A DNA stretch of 7,185 nt. Source: WTAW01 sp050115915 (GTDB lineage Bacteria; Acidobacteriota; Aminicenantia; Aminicenantales; Aminicenantaceae). Position numbers and translations under genes: made by a program. The notes below the pieces were generated by a model. The model was not told the DNA's origin. It saw nothing but the letters and a program-made list of their open reading frames with translations, and searched no databases. The stretch's first letter is position 1; the number at the start of each line of letters is the position of its first letter. The stretch is taken from positions 1-7,185 of the forward strand of contig JASFPP010000199.1 in assembly GCA_050115915.1 (NCBI GenBank), given 5' to 3'. This document shows, piece after piece, positions 1-7,001 of this stretch.

Positions 1-74
1 TTTATACGCGGATCTATCGTGCCCGGCAAACTCTTATGAGAATCTTGAAAGACGAATTTGGGGTGGAGATATAG
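1..74 (+). CDS. ECF-type RNA polymerase sigma factor, C-terminal end only (partial)
   Basis: Reading from base 3, the frame encodes about 23 residues and stops at TAG (72-74). The visible peptide contains TRIYRARQTLMRIL followed by an acidic tail. This resembles the end of sigma-70 region 4 in ECF sigma factors, where the recognition helix of the helix-turn-helix contains a [VK]-x-[ST]-R-[IL]-x-R-A-R pattern and the protein ends soon after. The next gene, 25 bp downstream, is a zinc-finger anti-sigma factor, the usual partner of an ECF sigma gene, and this supports the call. The role would be to direct RNA polymerase to a stress or envelope regulon when released by the anti-sigma factor. The ECF subgroup cannot be determined from this fragment, and the start and promoter lie outside the window. 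A LuxR-type helix-turn-helix end is the main alternative. Confidence 0.72.
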   Translation, partial: YTRIYRARQTLMRILKDEFGVEI

Positions 75-87
75 AACTCCCTCTATT

Positions 88-92
88 AGAGG
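88..92 (+). promoter_or_regulatory. Ribosome binding site that sets the anti-sigma start
   Basis: AGAGG lies 7 bases before the ATG at 100. This favours that ATG over an in-frame TTG at 58, which falls inside the sigma factor coding region. The 14 extra residues that the TTG would add do not resemble the start of an anti-sigma factor. Confidence 0.7.
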
Positions 93-99
93 AAATAGA

Positions 100-753
100 A
101 TGACTTGCAAAGACGAAGACATCGGTAAATTGATCGGAAGTTATGAATTGGGAATCCTCACAGAGGATGAAAAGAAGCAGTTTGAGGACCATTTGCTCGA
201 CTGTGAATACTGTTTTCAGAGTCTTTACAGCGCAGCTCCTCTCATAAATTTGATTCGAGAAAAGAAGTTGGCTCCTGAGGAAGACATGGAGCTTACTAAA
301 GAGGAGGAGGAAGAGAGCCTACCCGAACCACCTCGTAGAAACAGATTTGCTCATATTTTTCAGAGACCCTGGGTCTATGCAACTGCAGGATTATCGGTGG
401 TATTGATCATAAGTCTGGTTGTGATACTTTTCCAAGGACCGACTGGTGAGGTTCAACGACTCCGGGGTTTTGACGATGTTTCTATCCTAGTCGTTTCGCC
501 TGTGGGTGAAGTCAGTGAACTGAATGAACTTAAGTGGAAGCCAATTTCAGGAATCGAATCCTATGAAGTCAGCATATACACAGAAACCGGAGAGGTCGTG
601 TGGACGGAAACAGTACAAGGCTCGATTGCAATCCTGTCTGAGTCCGTGCGCAAGGCGCTCATTCCAGGCGGATCATACAGTTGGCAGGTAATGGCACAAA
701 CAGATAGGGGGGAACAGTTGAAATCGCAATCGGTTCAGTTTAGAATGAGATAG
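100..753 (+). CDS. Membrane-anchored zinc-finger anti-sigma factor with periplasmic Fn3-like domain
   Basis: A 217-residue protein that probably binds the upstream ECF sigma factor at the inner membrane and releases it on a signal. Residues 1-45 form a ZAS/zf-HC2-type domain: Cys3, then His31-x3-Cys35-x2-Cys38 (HLLDCEYC). This is the zinc ligand set of anti-sigma factors of this class. Residues 60-82 are a charged linker (an acidic run, then RRNR). Residues about 91-112 are a hydrophobic transmembrane helix. Residues 113-217 are predicted outside the cytoplasm and look like a single fibronectin-III or Ig-like beta domain (L-x-W-x-P near the start, Y-x-V-x-I, then PGGSYSWQV). The start at 100 has a good ribosome binding site; a TTG at 58 is rejected. 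The gene sits between a sigma factor and a TPR-CHAT protease gene, so the extracytoplasmic domain could be a sensor or a cleavage target. No catalytic domain is seen. The anti-sigma role is strongly supported; the signal is unknown. Confidence 0.87.
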   Translation: MTCKDEDIGKLIGSYELGILTEDEKKQFEDHLLDCEYCFQSLYSAAPLINLIREKKLAPEEDMELTKEEEEESLPEPPRRNRFAHIFQRPWVYATAGLSVVLIISLVVILFQGPTGEVQRLRGFDDVSILVVSPVGEVSELNELKWKPISGIESYEVSIYTETGEVVWTETVQGSIAILSESVRKALIPGGSYSWQVMAQTDRGEQLKSQSVQFRMR

Positions 754-765
754 CAAGGGGAACAA

Positions 766-790
766 GATCTCCTGAGATCCTCAGTTGAGG
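766..790 (+). promoter_or_regulatory. Overlapping short inverted repeats covering the CHAT gene ribosome binding site
   Basis: Three perfect short inverted repeats overlap in the 44-bp gap: GATCTC/GAGATC (766-771, 774-779), CTGAG/CTCAG (772-776, 780-784) and CCTCA/TGAGG (779-783, 786-790). They cannot all form at once. The third covers GAGG (787-790), the likely ribosome binding site 7 bases before the ATG at 798. The layout would permit a translational switch between the anti-sigma and CHAT genes. The stems are only 4-6 bp, so this is suggestive; the ribosome binding site itself is well supported. Confidence 0.35.
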
Positions 791-797
791 CAGTGCT

Positions 798-3700
798 ATG
801 AGGTGCGGAACCAAATATAAAAGGATTATAGGACTTGTCTTCGTATTGCTGTTATCTTGTGCACTATTTAGTATCCTTTTGGGGAATCAAAAGAAATCTG
901 TATCCGATCAGGGAATGGGAGAACAGGCACTTCAGGAACTGGACGACGTTAAAGGGCTGCTCAAAGAGGGGAACTATGTTGAGGCAAAGGAGCTAGCTCA
1001 GAAGGTTCTATCTAAAATTGAAGACAAATACGGGAACGATTCACTGCAGACAGCACAAGTTCTTGAGGTGCTTGTCGATGCCAACGTTGGTGTGGAAAAA
1101 CAAGTTAATGAAGAAACTCGAGGTTTGATCGATCGAGCGATAACAATCCTCGAACGGAAGTTGGGGCCGGATCATCCTGAAGTTATGAGAAGTCTGGTTG
1201 AATTTTCCTCTATTTACCAAAGAGCAGGGGATTATGCGAGAGCCAAAGAACTCAATGAGTTGGCACTATCGATGGCTAATAAGACATTTGGTCCCGATCA
1301 TATTGAAACGTCAAGCATTATGCACTCCCATGGAGTTTTGCTCCATAAAATCCAAGATTATGTGAAAGCAAAGCAATTTTTATACCAGGCGTTGAAGATT
1401 CAAGAGGAGAAGTTGGGACCTGAGCACTTGGATGTGGCTTCTACTCTCAGCGATATTGGACTGTTTCTCGAGGATACTGGAGAACCCGCAGAGGCCAATT
1501 CAACACTCGAACGAGCATATAAAATCCGGGAGAAAACCCTCGATCCAGAGCATGTGTTGATAGCAAGGAGCCTTCAGAGCTTAGGCATAGTTTTACACAC
1601 AATGGGAGACTATGCCGGGGCGAAAAACTACTATGATCGTGCATTGCCTATTCTGGAAAAAACGAATGGCCCAAACCATCAAAGTGTTGGTTCTATCATG
1701 AACGATCTCGGTTACTTGTATAAGGACATGGGCGATTATACCAAGGCGATAGAATGTCATGGACGGGCGCTGGCGATAAGAGAAAAAGTCTATGGCGATA
1801 ATCACCCAACTGTGGCGCACAGTCTCAACAATCTGGCAGTTGTGCTCAGAAGAACAGGGGAATATGAAAGAGCCAAAGCACTCCTCGAGAGAAGCCTAAA
1901 GATTTTCAAGAGTACATTTGGGAATGAGAGTCCTATGGTGGCGATGGCTCTCATAAACCTCTCGAATGTGCTCAGCAACATGAGAGATTTCACAGGAGCC
2001 ACATTTCTCGCTCAAGAAGCCGTCTCCATCCAGGAAAAAGTTTTTGGCTCCGATAATATGAAGCTCATTCCCTATATCGGCAATTATGCAATATGTCTTG
2101 AACAAACAGGGCGCCAGGATGAAGCAATCGATCTCATACATCGCACTCTCAAGATACAGGAAAAAAACTTAGGCCCAAATCATCCAGATGTGTCAAGCAG
2201 TCTCATCAATCTGGCCTCACTCGAGCAGGAAAGAGGCAATATTGCGGAAGCATTAGCTCTGATAGAACGTGCACAAATCAACACTGAGAAATCAGCTGGT
2301 CCTGATCATCCCTTAATGGCGATGATACTGCGGCATTTTGCCAGATATCTTTGGTGCGCAGGCCGTATAAATGAGGCAATCGAGAAAGCGTGGCGGTCAG
2401 AAGAGATAATACGGAACCACACACGTTTGATATCCAGAGGGGGCTCAGAACGACAAGCACTGGCCTTTGCAGCTAGAGAAGCTTATATAGGATTTGATAT
2501 CTGCCTTTCTTTAGCTGTGAAACATCCTGAAGAAATCCATGGGTTCGTCAGTAAAGCATGGGATACTCTCATTCGATCTCGGGCTTTTTTGCTTGATGAG
2601 ATGGCAACGCGACATCGCACTGTGGTCGAGAGGAGCGACCCAGAAGTTGCTGATCTTGTCGAATCTCTTGCTGCGGCGCGCCAAAGACTTGCGAATCTCA
2701 TGGTTCGTGGTCCTAATCCGGGTGATCCTGAGGAGAACTACATCAACCTTTTAGAAAAAACGACCTCAGAGAAAGAACAAGCGGAGAGAATACTTGCTAA
2801 CGCGAGCACTGCGTTTAACGAAGAGATGACTCGGAGCCAAGTAGGTTTTACGGAAGTTAAATCATCACTACCATCAGATTCTGCTCTTGTAGCCTTTGCC
2901 TATTATTTTCATAATAAACTCTCACTAATGGACGAGCTACGAACTAACGAAATAGATACCGATAGCTACAAACTAGTTGAGATACCTACATACGTAGCTT
3001 TTGTTCTCCAAGCACAAAATAAAGAACCCATGGTTATCCCTCTTGGAAAGGCTGAAGAAATTGAACCACTAATTTTTGATTGGAGCCAGGAGGCTGCCAG
3101 AGGGACCAGGATCCCCGGGCGTTCTAACAAGGATTCAGAGGTCGCCTATAGATCTTCAGGTGAGATTCTCCGACAAAAAGTGTGGGATCCAATAATCCCC
3201 TATGTTGGAGGAGCTAAACAGGTTATTATAGTACCAGATAGTTCTTTGTATGCAGTTAATTTCGCTTCTCTTCCTATTAATAGTAAAGAATACTTAATCG
3301 AAAAAGGACCATTGATACATTATCTATCAGCAGAGCGGGATATTGTAAGCTCCGATGGCACTTCGAGAAGTGGAGTAGGACTGCTAGCTCTCGGGGATCC
3401 AGCCTATGATGAAATCTCGCTTTTTTCTGCCCTTTCCCCAGAACATGCACCCAAACAAAGCTTAATAGAGAGAGCTAAATCTGTGCTCTTTCGTGGAGAG
3501 CGTTCCCAATGTATGAATTTTAAATCCATGGAGTTCAAACCCCTCCCCGCAACCAACAAAGAGATTGATGAGATCACAGAAATTTGGGAGAAAAAGAGCG
3601 GAAAAAAAAGAGGAATCGAAAAATTCACAAGCTCAATGGCCGATGAACAAACATTTAAATTGGAGGCTCCGGGTAAACAGATTCTTCATCTCGCCACCCA

Positions 3701-4184
3701 TGGATTCTTCCTTGAAGGAGATTGTCCTTTACCTGCAGCTGGAACAGAGAATCCTCTTCTATTGTCGGGAATTGCCTTGGCCGGGGCTAATCACCGAGAA
3801 TCGGCAGGGCCTGATGAAGATGACGGGATCCTAACCGCAGAAGAGGTCGCTGCTCTTGATCTTTCTGGCGTTGAGTTAGTCGTACTTTCGGCATGTGATA
3901 CAGGAATCGGAAAAATAACAGAAGGCGAAGGAGTGTATGGGCTTCAGCGGGCTTTCCGCGTGGCCGGGGCACAAAAATTAGTGACAAGTTTATGGGCTGT
4001 TGAAGACGAAGCCACAAGGGCGTGGATGAAAGCGTTCTATGAGGCACTCCTGAGCAAAGGATTGGGGACGGCGGAAGCTGTGCGTGCCGCAAGTTTAAGC
4101 GTGCTTCAGGAACGGCGCAAAAAGAACAAGGGCACACATCCTTTCTACTGGGCGGGCTTTGTAGCTTCTGGCGATTGGAAATGA
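798..4184 (+). CDS. TPR-CHAT protein: membrane-anchored or exported caspase-like peptidase
   Basis: An 1128-residue protein. Residues 1-9 are basic and about 10-29 form one hydrophobic segment (signal anchor or signal peptide). Residues about 43-545 are TPRs of the kinesin-light-chain-like type, each containing GxxHP-type and A-x2-L-x2-A-L-x-I-x-E-K patterns; ten have an exact 42-residue period. Residues about 546-690 are a helical linker with a possible coiled coil. About 690-1128 are a CHAT domain (clan CD, related to caspases and separase). Both catalytic residues are present: His968 in LHLATHGFF and Cys1033 in VVLSACDTG. The domain ends with the usual GLQRAF, SLWAVED and HPFYWAGF blocks. 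CHAT proteins cleave partner proteins, with TPRs usually recognising the partner or activator. The gene follows the anti-sigma gene by 44 bp, suggesting co-transcription. LLSC at residues 18-21 is a weak lipobox, but the hydrophobic stretch runs past it, so an anchor is more likely. The next in-frame Met (residue 40) has no proper ribosome binding site. The peptidase fold is firm; the substrate is unknown. Confidence 0.94.
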   Translation: MRCGTKYKRIIGLVFVLLLSCALFSILLGNQKKSVSDQGMGEQALQELDDVKGLLKEGNYVEAKELAQKVLSKIEDKYGNDSLQTAQVLEVLVDANVGVEKQVNEETRGLIDRAITILERKLGPDHPEVMRSLVEFSSIYQRAGDYARAKELNELALSMANKTFGPDHIETSSIMHSHGVLLHKIQDYVKAKQFLYQALKIQEEKLGPEHLDVASTLSDIGLFLEDTGEPAEANSTLERAYKIREKTLDPEHVLIARSLQSLGIVLHTMGDYAGAKNYYDRALPILEKTNGPNHQSVGSIMNDLGYLYKDMGDYTKAIECHGRALAIREKVYGDNHPTVAHSLNNLAVVLRRTGEYERAKALLERSLKIFKSTFGNESPMVAMALINLSNVLSNMRDFTGATFLAQEAVSIQEKVFGSDNMKLIPYIGNYAICLEQTGRQDEAIDLIHRTLKIQEKNLGPNHPDVSSSLINLASLEQERGNIAEALALIERAQINTEKSAGPDHPLMAMILRHFARYLWCAGRINEAIEKAWRSEEIIRNHTRLISRGGSERQALAFAAREAYIGFDICLSLAVKHPEEIHGFVSKAWDTLIRSRAFLLDEMATRHRTVVERSDPEVADLVESLAAARQRLANLMVRGPNPGDPEENYINLLEKTTSEKEQAERILANASTAFNEEMTRSQVGFTEVKSSLPSDSALVAFAYYFHNKLSLMDELRTNEIDTDSYKLVEIPTYVAFVLQAQNKEPMVIPLGKAEEIEPLIFDWSQEAARGTRIPGRSNKDSEVAYRSSGEILRQKVWDPIIPYVGGAKQVIIVPDSSLYAVNFASLPINSKEYLIEKGPLIHYLSAERDIVSSDGTSRSGVGLLALGDPAYDEISLFSALSPEHAPKQSLIERAKSVLFRGERSQCMNFKSMEFKPLPATNKEIDEITEIWEKKSGKKRGIEKFTSSMADEQTFKLEAPGKQILHLATHGFFLEGDCPLPAAGTENPLLLSGIALAGANHRESAGPDEDDGILTAEEVAALDLSGVELVVLSACDTGIGKITEGEGVYGLQRAFRVAGAQKLVTSLWAVEDEATRAWMKAFYEALLSKGLGTAEAVRAASLSVLQERRKKNKGTHPFYWAGFVASGDWK
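1161..2420 (+). repeat. Ten in-phase 126-bp coding repeats (TPR array)
   Basis: Within the CHAT gene, the loop Gly (or its Asp substitute) of each repeat falls at residues 123, 165, 207, 249, 291, 333, 375, 417, 459 and 501, an exact 42-residue step with no insertion or deletion. A further related repeat has its Gly at residue 79, 44 residues before the first. The repeats are diverged in DNA and protein sequence, so this is an old array and not a fresh tandem duplication. The loop consensus is about L-G-P-[DEN]-H-P-x-V. The later repeats (residues 375 and 417) have lost the His-Pro pair. A continuous superhelix for binding a protein is expected. Confidence 0.88.
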
Positions 4185-4373
4185 TCCAGTCGCTGTGTGT
4201 TTTTTCCTTAGAGGTATGATTTTGGGGCTAAAATGATCATGCTAAGCCTCAATTTTGCCCAAAAAGAACCACCTAATCTCTTTAATATAAATAACTTAGT
4301 GTGACCCGTCTCCATTTATCTATAAGTAAATGTTTCAGAATAAGCAAGTTGGTGAGGCCCAACCCCAATTATT
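4185..4373. other. Convergent intergenic region
   Basis: 189 AT-rich bases between the stop codons of the CHAT and kinase genes. It holds a 40-bp palindromic element (4207-4246), a T-run at 4199-4205, and two weaker inverted repeats: CATTTA/TAAATG at 4313-4332 and GTTGG/CCAAC at 4348-4363. No hairpin is followed by a clear U-tract on either strand, so no intrinsic terminator can be assigned with confidence. The 4207-4246 element, or an alternative fold pairing TTTTGGG (4220-4226) with CCCAAAA (4258-4264), could slow polymerase from both sides. No coding region is supported. Confidence 0.6.
4207..4246. repeat. 40-bp palindromic element, copy L
   Basis: Structure: CTTAG, 7 bases, ATTTT, six-base centre GGGGCT, AAAAT, 7 bases, CTAAG. 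The arms are 17 bases each. The reverse complement of the copy at 7098-7137 matches it at 30 of 40 positions, with the same arm and loop lengths. The outer CTTAG/CTAAG and inner ATTTT/AAAAT boxes are exactly complementary, and the seven bases between them are mostly not paired. It lies between the two convergent genes, downstream of both. It may be a REP- or MITE-like extragenic repeat, or a protein binding site. Its family is not recognised. Confidence 0.55.
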
Positions 4374-6893
4374 TTATTCGGGGAAGTTCATGCGCTGAAG
4401 GAGGGATTGGAAGCGGGGGTCGGAACGGAGGGGATTGAACACTGGATTGACTTTGATCCAGGACATTCTGTCAGCATGCTCTTCATAAGCATTCTCGAGA
4501 TAGTCCATCGCCTTATCATTATTGCCTAAGCCGACGTGGAGCATAGCCATATCGACCGGGGAAACATATCTCCGGGTTGCCAGTGTCTCCAACCGGCGGA
4601 GGACGTCTACAGCCTTATTGAGTTGTCCCGCTGCCGCATAGGCATACCCAAGGGCAGCTTGATCAACAGGATCGCTTCCAGACAGATCAATAACTCGCTG
4701 AAACTGTTGAATGGCTTCCCCATACATTCCTTTTCTTATATAACTAAATCCAAGCCAGTATATGGCTCTCTGAAAGTCTGGGCTGACCGCCAGAGTCCGC
4801 AGATACTGTTGTCTGGCTTGTTCATCTTCCCCTGCAAAATAAAGAGACACTCCCAAGGACGTGCTTATCATGGGTGAGAGTGGATCAAGCTCCAAAGCCA
4901 ACCTGGCCTGCTGTATAGAGACCTCATGCCGTCCTATGGACCACAAATGCTCGGCATACCAGATGCGCGCTGTTGCTAAGCTGGGATTGAGCTCGATGGC
5001 TCGTATAAACGCATCCTCCGCACGCTCCCAATACCAAAAGTAGGATGTCAAAACGCCGGCTAAAGAATTGTGCGCCTCAGCAAGAGTCTCATCAAGTTCC
5101 AGGGCTTTCTGTGCCGCTTCCCTTGCTTTGGCATAAGCCTCCTCGGCCGAAAGATCTAAGTGCCTCCCCCCACCTGCGATGTAGCAGTCTGCCAAGCCGC
5201 TGTAGGCCAATGCATAGTTTGGGTCGATTTCGATGGCCTGGTAATACTGCTCGATGCTCTTTGGCATCGCCTCCCTTGTCCTCATTCCCCAATAATAGCG
5301 CCCCTGTAAATACAAGTTATATGCTTCAATGTTTTCCGTCGTACTCTTCTGGAGTCGTTCTTTTTCTTCAGGCGTAAGCTTTTGCCTCAAAGCGCTTACA
5401 ATATTCTCCGCGATATCATTTTGTATAGCAAAAATCCGCTCGAGTTTTCGATCGTAAACCTCCGACCAGAGGTGAAAGCCATCTTCCACATTGATGAGCT
5501 GGGCGGTAATACGGACATCATCCTCTTCCTTCCGGATGCTGCCTTCAAGGACGGATTCCACACCGAGTTCTTGACCGATATCCTTTATGCTCTTGTCTGT
5601 ATCTTTGTATTGCATGACTGACGTTTTATTCATCACTTTCCAACCCTGAAGGCGTGATAACTTCGTGATGATCTCATCGGTCATCCCATCACAAAAATAC
5701 TCTTGATCTTTCTGCGGGCTTAGATCAGAAAATGGAAGAACAGCAATTACGGGTTTACCGGAAGAAAGGGGTGCTGCTGGCTTTTTCAAAAAAAGCTGCC
5801 AGACAACGAATGCTCCGATGGCTAATAAAATTGCTGCGGCGATGGGAATAAAAAACTTCTTCATCCTGAATTGCACGGTTATTTCTTTGGATGTCAGGGG
5901 CCTTTTCTGCGGAGAAACGATCACCGGAATAAGCAGGCCTTTTTCGATCTCTTCCAGCTGCGCCCGGACTTCTCCTGCACTCTGGTATCTCGCTTCTTTG
6001 TTTTTTTCAAGGCATTTCAGTATGAGAACGCTCAATTCGTCTGTTATCTGAGCATTAAAATCTCTAGGATTGGCGGGTTTTTTATTCTTGTGTTTGTAGG
6101 CAACACTCAAGGGTGTATCCCCGTCAAATGGGACTCTTCCCGCTAACATCTCATACAGGATCACGCCCAACGAGTAGATGTCCGAGCGTTGATCGATGTC
6201 ACCGTCGGCATCGACCTGTTCAGGGGACATGTATTCGGGTGTCCCGATCATATGCCGGGTACCAGTAATGCCTTTAGATTTGAGCAACCGCGCGATGCCG
6301 AAATCCATGATCTTCGCATCCCCTTCTCTATCGACCAGAATATTGCTGGGCTTTAAATCCCTATGGACAACGCCTAACCTGTGCGCTTCGGCCAGGCCTT
6401 CACAGATTTCTTTGGCGATGGAGATGGCTTTCTCTGCAGTGAGTTTTCCTGTCTGGCGTATTAAACTTCGCAGGTCCTGGCCGGGGACATATTCCATTGT
6501 GATGTAGTGAACACCCATATACTCCATGAGCTCGTACATACGGCCTACATTCCTATGGCTGATTTTCCGAGCCATTCGTAATTCATTTCTGAATCTTTCT
6601 ACCGTCTGTTCATCCTCGGATATCTCTGGCTTAATGAGTTTAAGAGCCACCTCTTCGTTCAGTTTCTTATCCAGGGCTCTGTAGACTTTTCCCATCCCTC
6701 CTTTGCCGAGCTCTTCGATGATCTGATATCTGTTTGCAAAAGTGGAGCCGGTGGTCAGCTCTAAAAGAGTTGCATCCAGTGTTTTGGTGCGTGTGATCTC
6801 CACCTCCGCAGATGGAAGAGGGGATGCACAATTTTTACAGAACTGTGAGTCTTGAGTATTCTCTGTGTCGCAATCAGGACATTTTACTGCCAT
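4374..6893 (-). CDS. Transmembrane Ser/Thr protein kinase with zinc ribbon, TolB/FlgO-like domain and TPRs
   Basis: An 839-residue protein from the ATG at 6893. Residues 5-22 are a zinc ribbon (Cys5-x2-Cys8, Cys19-x2-Cys22). About 56-316 are a complete Hanks-type kinase: glycine loop G63-x-G65-x2-G68-x-V70, Lys85, Glu104, HRDLKPSN with Asp179, DFG at 197-199, SPE at 223-225, DIYSLG with Asp238. Arg178 makes it an RD kinase, so activation-loop phosphorylation is expected. One transmembrane helix lies at about 347-369. Residues about 380-505 match the TolB/FlgO-like domain often fused to kinases and adenylate cyclases (IAVLPFSDLS, then FCDGMTDEI). About 523-808 are TPRs, ending in the familiar NPLRSDPRFQSLL block. 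The kinase is therefore cytoplasmic and the TolB-like and TPR parts are outside, as expected of an envelope sensor. An in-frame TTG at 6914 would add seven residues but would lie upstream of the predicted transcript start. The gene converges on the CHAT gene; its substrates are unknown. Confidence 0.94.
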   Translation of the reverse strand: MAVKCPDCDTENTQDSQFCKNCASPLPSAEVEITRTKTLDATLLELTTGSTFANRYQIIEELGKGGMGKVYRALDKKLNEEVALKLIKPEISEDEQTVERFRNELRMARKISHRNVGRMYELMEYMGVHYITMEYVPGQDLRSLIRQTGKLTAEKAISIAKEICEGLAEAHRLGVVHRDLKPSNILVDREGDAKIMDFGIARLLKSKGITGTRHMIGTPEYMSPEQVDADGDIDQRSDIYSLGVILYEMLAGRVPFDGDTPLSVAYKHKNKKPANPRDFNAQITDELSVLILKCLEKNKEARYQSAGEVRAQLEEIEKGLLIPVIVSPQKRPLTSKEITVQFRMKKFFIPIAAAILLAIGAFVVWQLFLKKPAAPLSSGKPVIAVLPFSDLSPQKDQEYFCDGMTDEIITKLSRLQGWKVMNKTSVMQYKDTDKSIKDIGQELGVESVLEGSIRKEEDDVRITAQLINVEDGFHLWSEVYDRKLERIFAIQNDIAENIVSALRQKLTPEEKERLQKSTTENIEAYNLYLQGRYYWGMRTREAMPKSIEQYYQAIEIDPNYALAYSGLADCYIAGGGRHLDLSAEEAYAKAREAAQKALELDETLAEAHNSLAGVLTSYFWYWERAEDAFIRAIELNPSLATARIWYAEHLWSIGRHEVSIQQARLALELDPLSPMISTSLGVSLYFAGEDEQARQQYLRTLAVSPDFQRAIYWLGFSYIRKGMYGEAIQQFQRVIDLSGSDPVDQAALGYAYAAAGQLNKAVDVLRRLETLATRRYVSPVDMAMLHVGLGNNDKAMDYLENAYEEHADRMSWIKVNPVFNPLRSDPRFQSLLQRMNFPE

Positions 6894-6897
6894 GTCT

Positions 6898-6912
6898 TCC
6901 CTTATCTCCTCC
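6898..6912 (-). promoter_or_regulatory. Ribosome binding region of the kinase gene
   Basis: On the minus strand GGAGGAG (6912-6906) lies 12 bases and GGGA (6901-6898) lies 4 bases before the ATG at 6893. The first is strong but distant and the second weaker but close. An in-frame TTG overlaps the start of GGAGGAG itself, so it has no binding site of its own, which supports the ATG. Confidence 0.55.
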
Positions 6913-6915
6913 AAG

Positions 6916-6944
6916 AAGATATCAATTTAAACTTCAAGAGTCAA
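6916..6944 (-). promoter_or_regulatory. Predicted sigma70-type promoter of the kinase gene
   Basis: On the minus strand there is a -35 box TTGACT (6944-6939), a 17-base spacer and a -10 box TATCTT (6921-6916). Five of six -35 bases and four of six -10 bases fit the consensus, with ideal spacing. Transcription would begin near 6909, giving a leader of about 16 bases before the ATG at 6893. The upstream sequence is AT-rich and could act as an UP element. It does not resemble a typical ECF promoter (AAC-type -35), so control by the linked sigma factor is not evident here. Confidence 0.5.
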
Positions 6945-6954
6945 TAATATTATT
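6943..6954. promoter_or_regulatory. 12-bp perfect palindrome at the kinase promoter
   Basis: AATAATATTATT reads the same on both strands and overlaps the upstream end of the predicted -35 box by two bases. It could be an operator or simply an AT-rich UP element. Palindromes of A and T arise by chance in AT-rich DNA. Confidence 0.25.
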
Positions 6955-6981
6955 AAATGGGGATGGGCCACAGTAACTAAC

Positions 6982-7001
6982 TGATAATAATAGGATTATC
7001 A
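6982..7001. promoter_or_regulatory. Candidate operator: 7-bp inverted repeat upstream of the kinase promoter
   Basis: TGATAAT and ATTATCA are separated by the six bases AATAGG. The centre lies about 50 bases upstream of the -35 box. A third GATAAT copy lies at 7017-7022. A dimeric regulator could bind here, for example an activator upstream of the promoter. No regulator gene is visible in the window to match it. Confidence 0.3.

Noticed and set aside
58..99. TTG start giving a 231-residue anti-sigma protein
   Set aside because: It starts inside the sigma factor coding region, has no clear ribosome binding site, and the added residues do not fit the family. The ATG at 100 has AGAGG at the right distance.
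849..860. Lipobox LLSC in the CHAT protein (residues 18-21)
   Set aside because: The Leu at the -2 position is unfavourable and the hydrophobic stretch continues for about eight residues past the Cys, which fits a membrane anchor better.
1447..4137. Several antisense open frames of 60-116 codons opposite the CHAT gene
   Set aside because: They are shadows of a long, clearly conserved coding frame and show no recognisable domain or ribosome binding site.
4199..4264. Intrinsic terminator for the CHAT transcript
   Set aside because: The T-run comes before the hairpin, and the hairpin is followed by A residues, so the usual stem-then-U-tract order is absent.
4295..4326. A possible fourth 40-bp element beginning CTTAGTGTGACCC
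   Set aside because: Only about a dozen bases resemble the family; the inner ATTTT/AAAAT boxes and the 40-bp length are missing.
4536..6507. Plus-strand open frames opposite the kinase gene
   Set aside because: They overlap an intact kinase/TPR frame on the other strand and encode no recognisable domains.
6894..6914. TTG start for the kinase, adding seven residues
   Set aside because: It overlaps the ribosome binding sequence and lies upstream of the predicted transcript start. The ATG at 6893 places the zinc ribbon at the usual N-terminal position.
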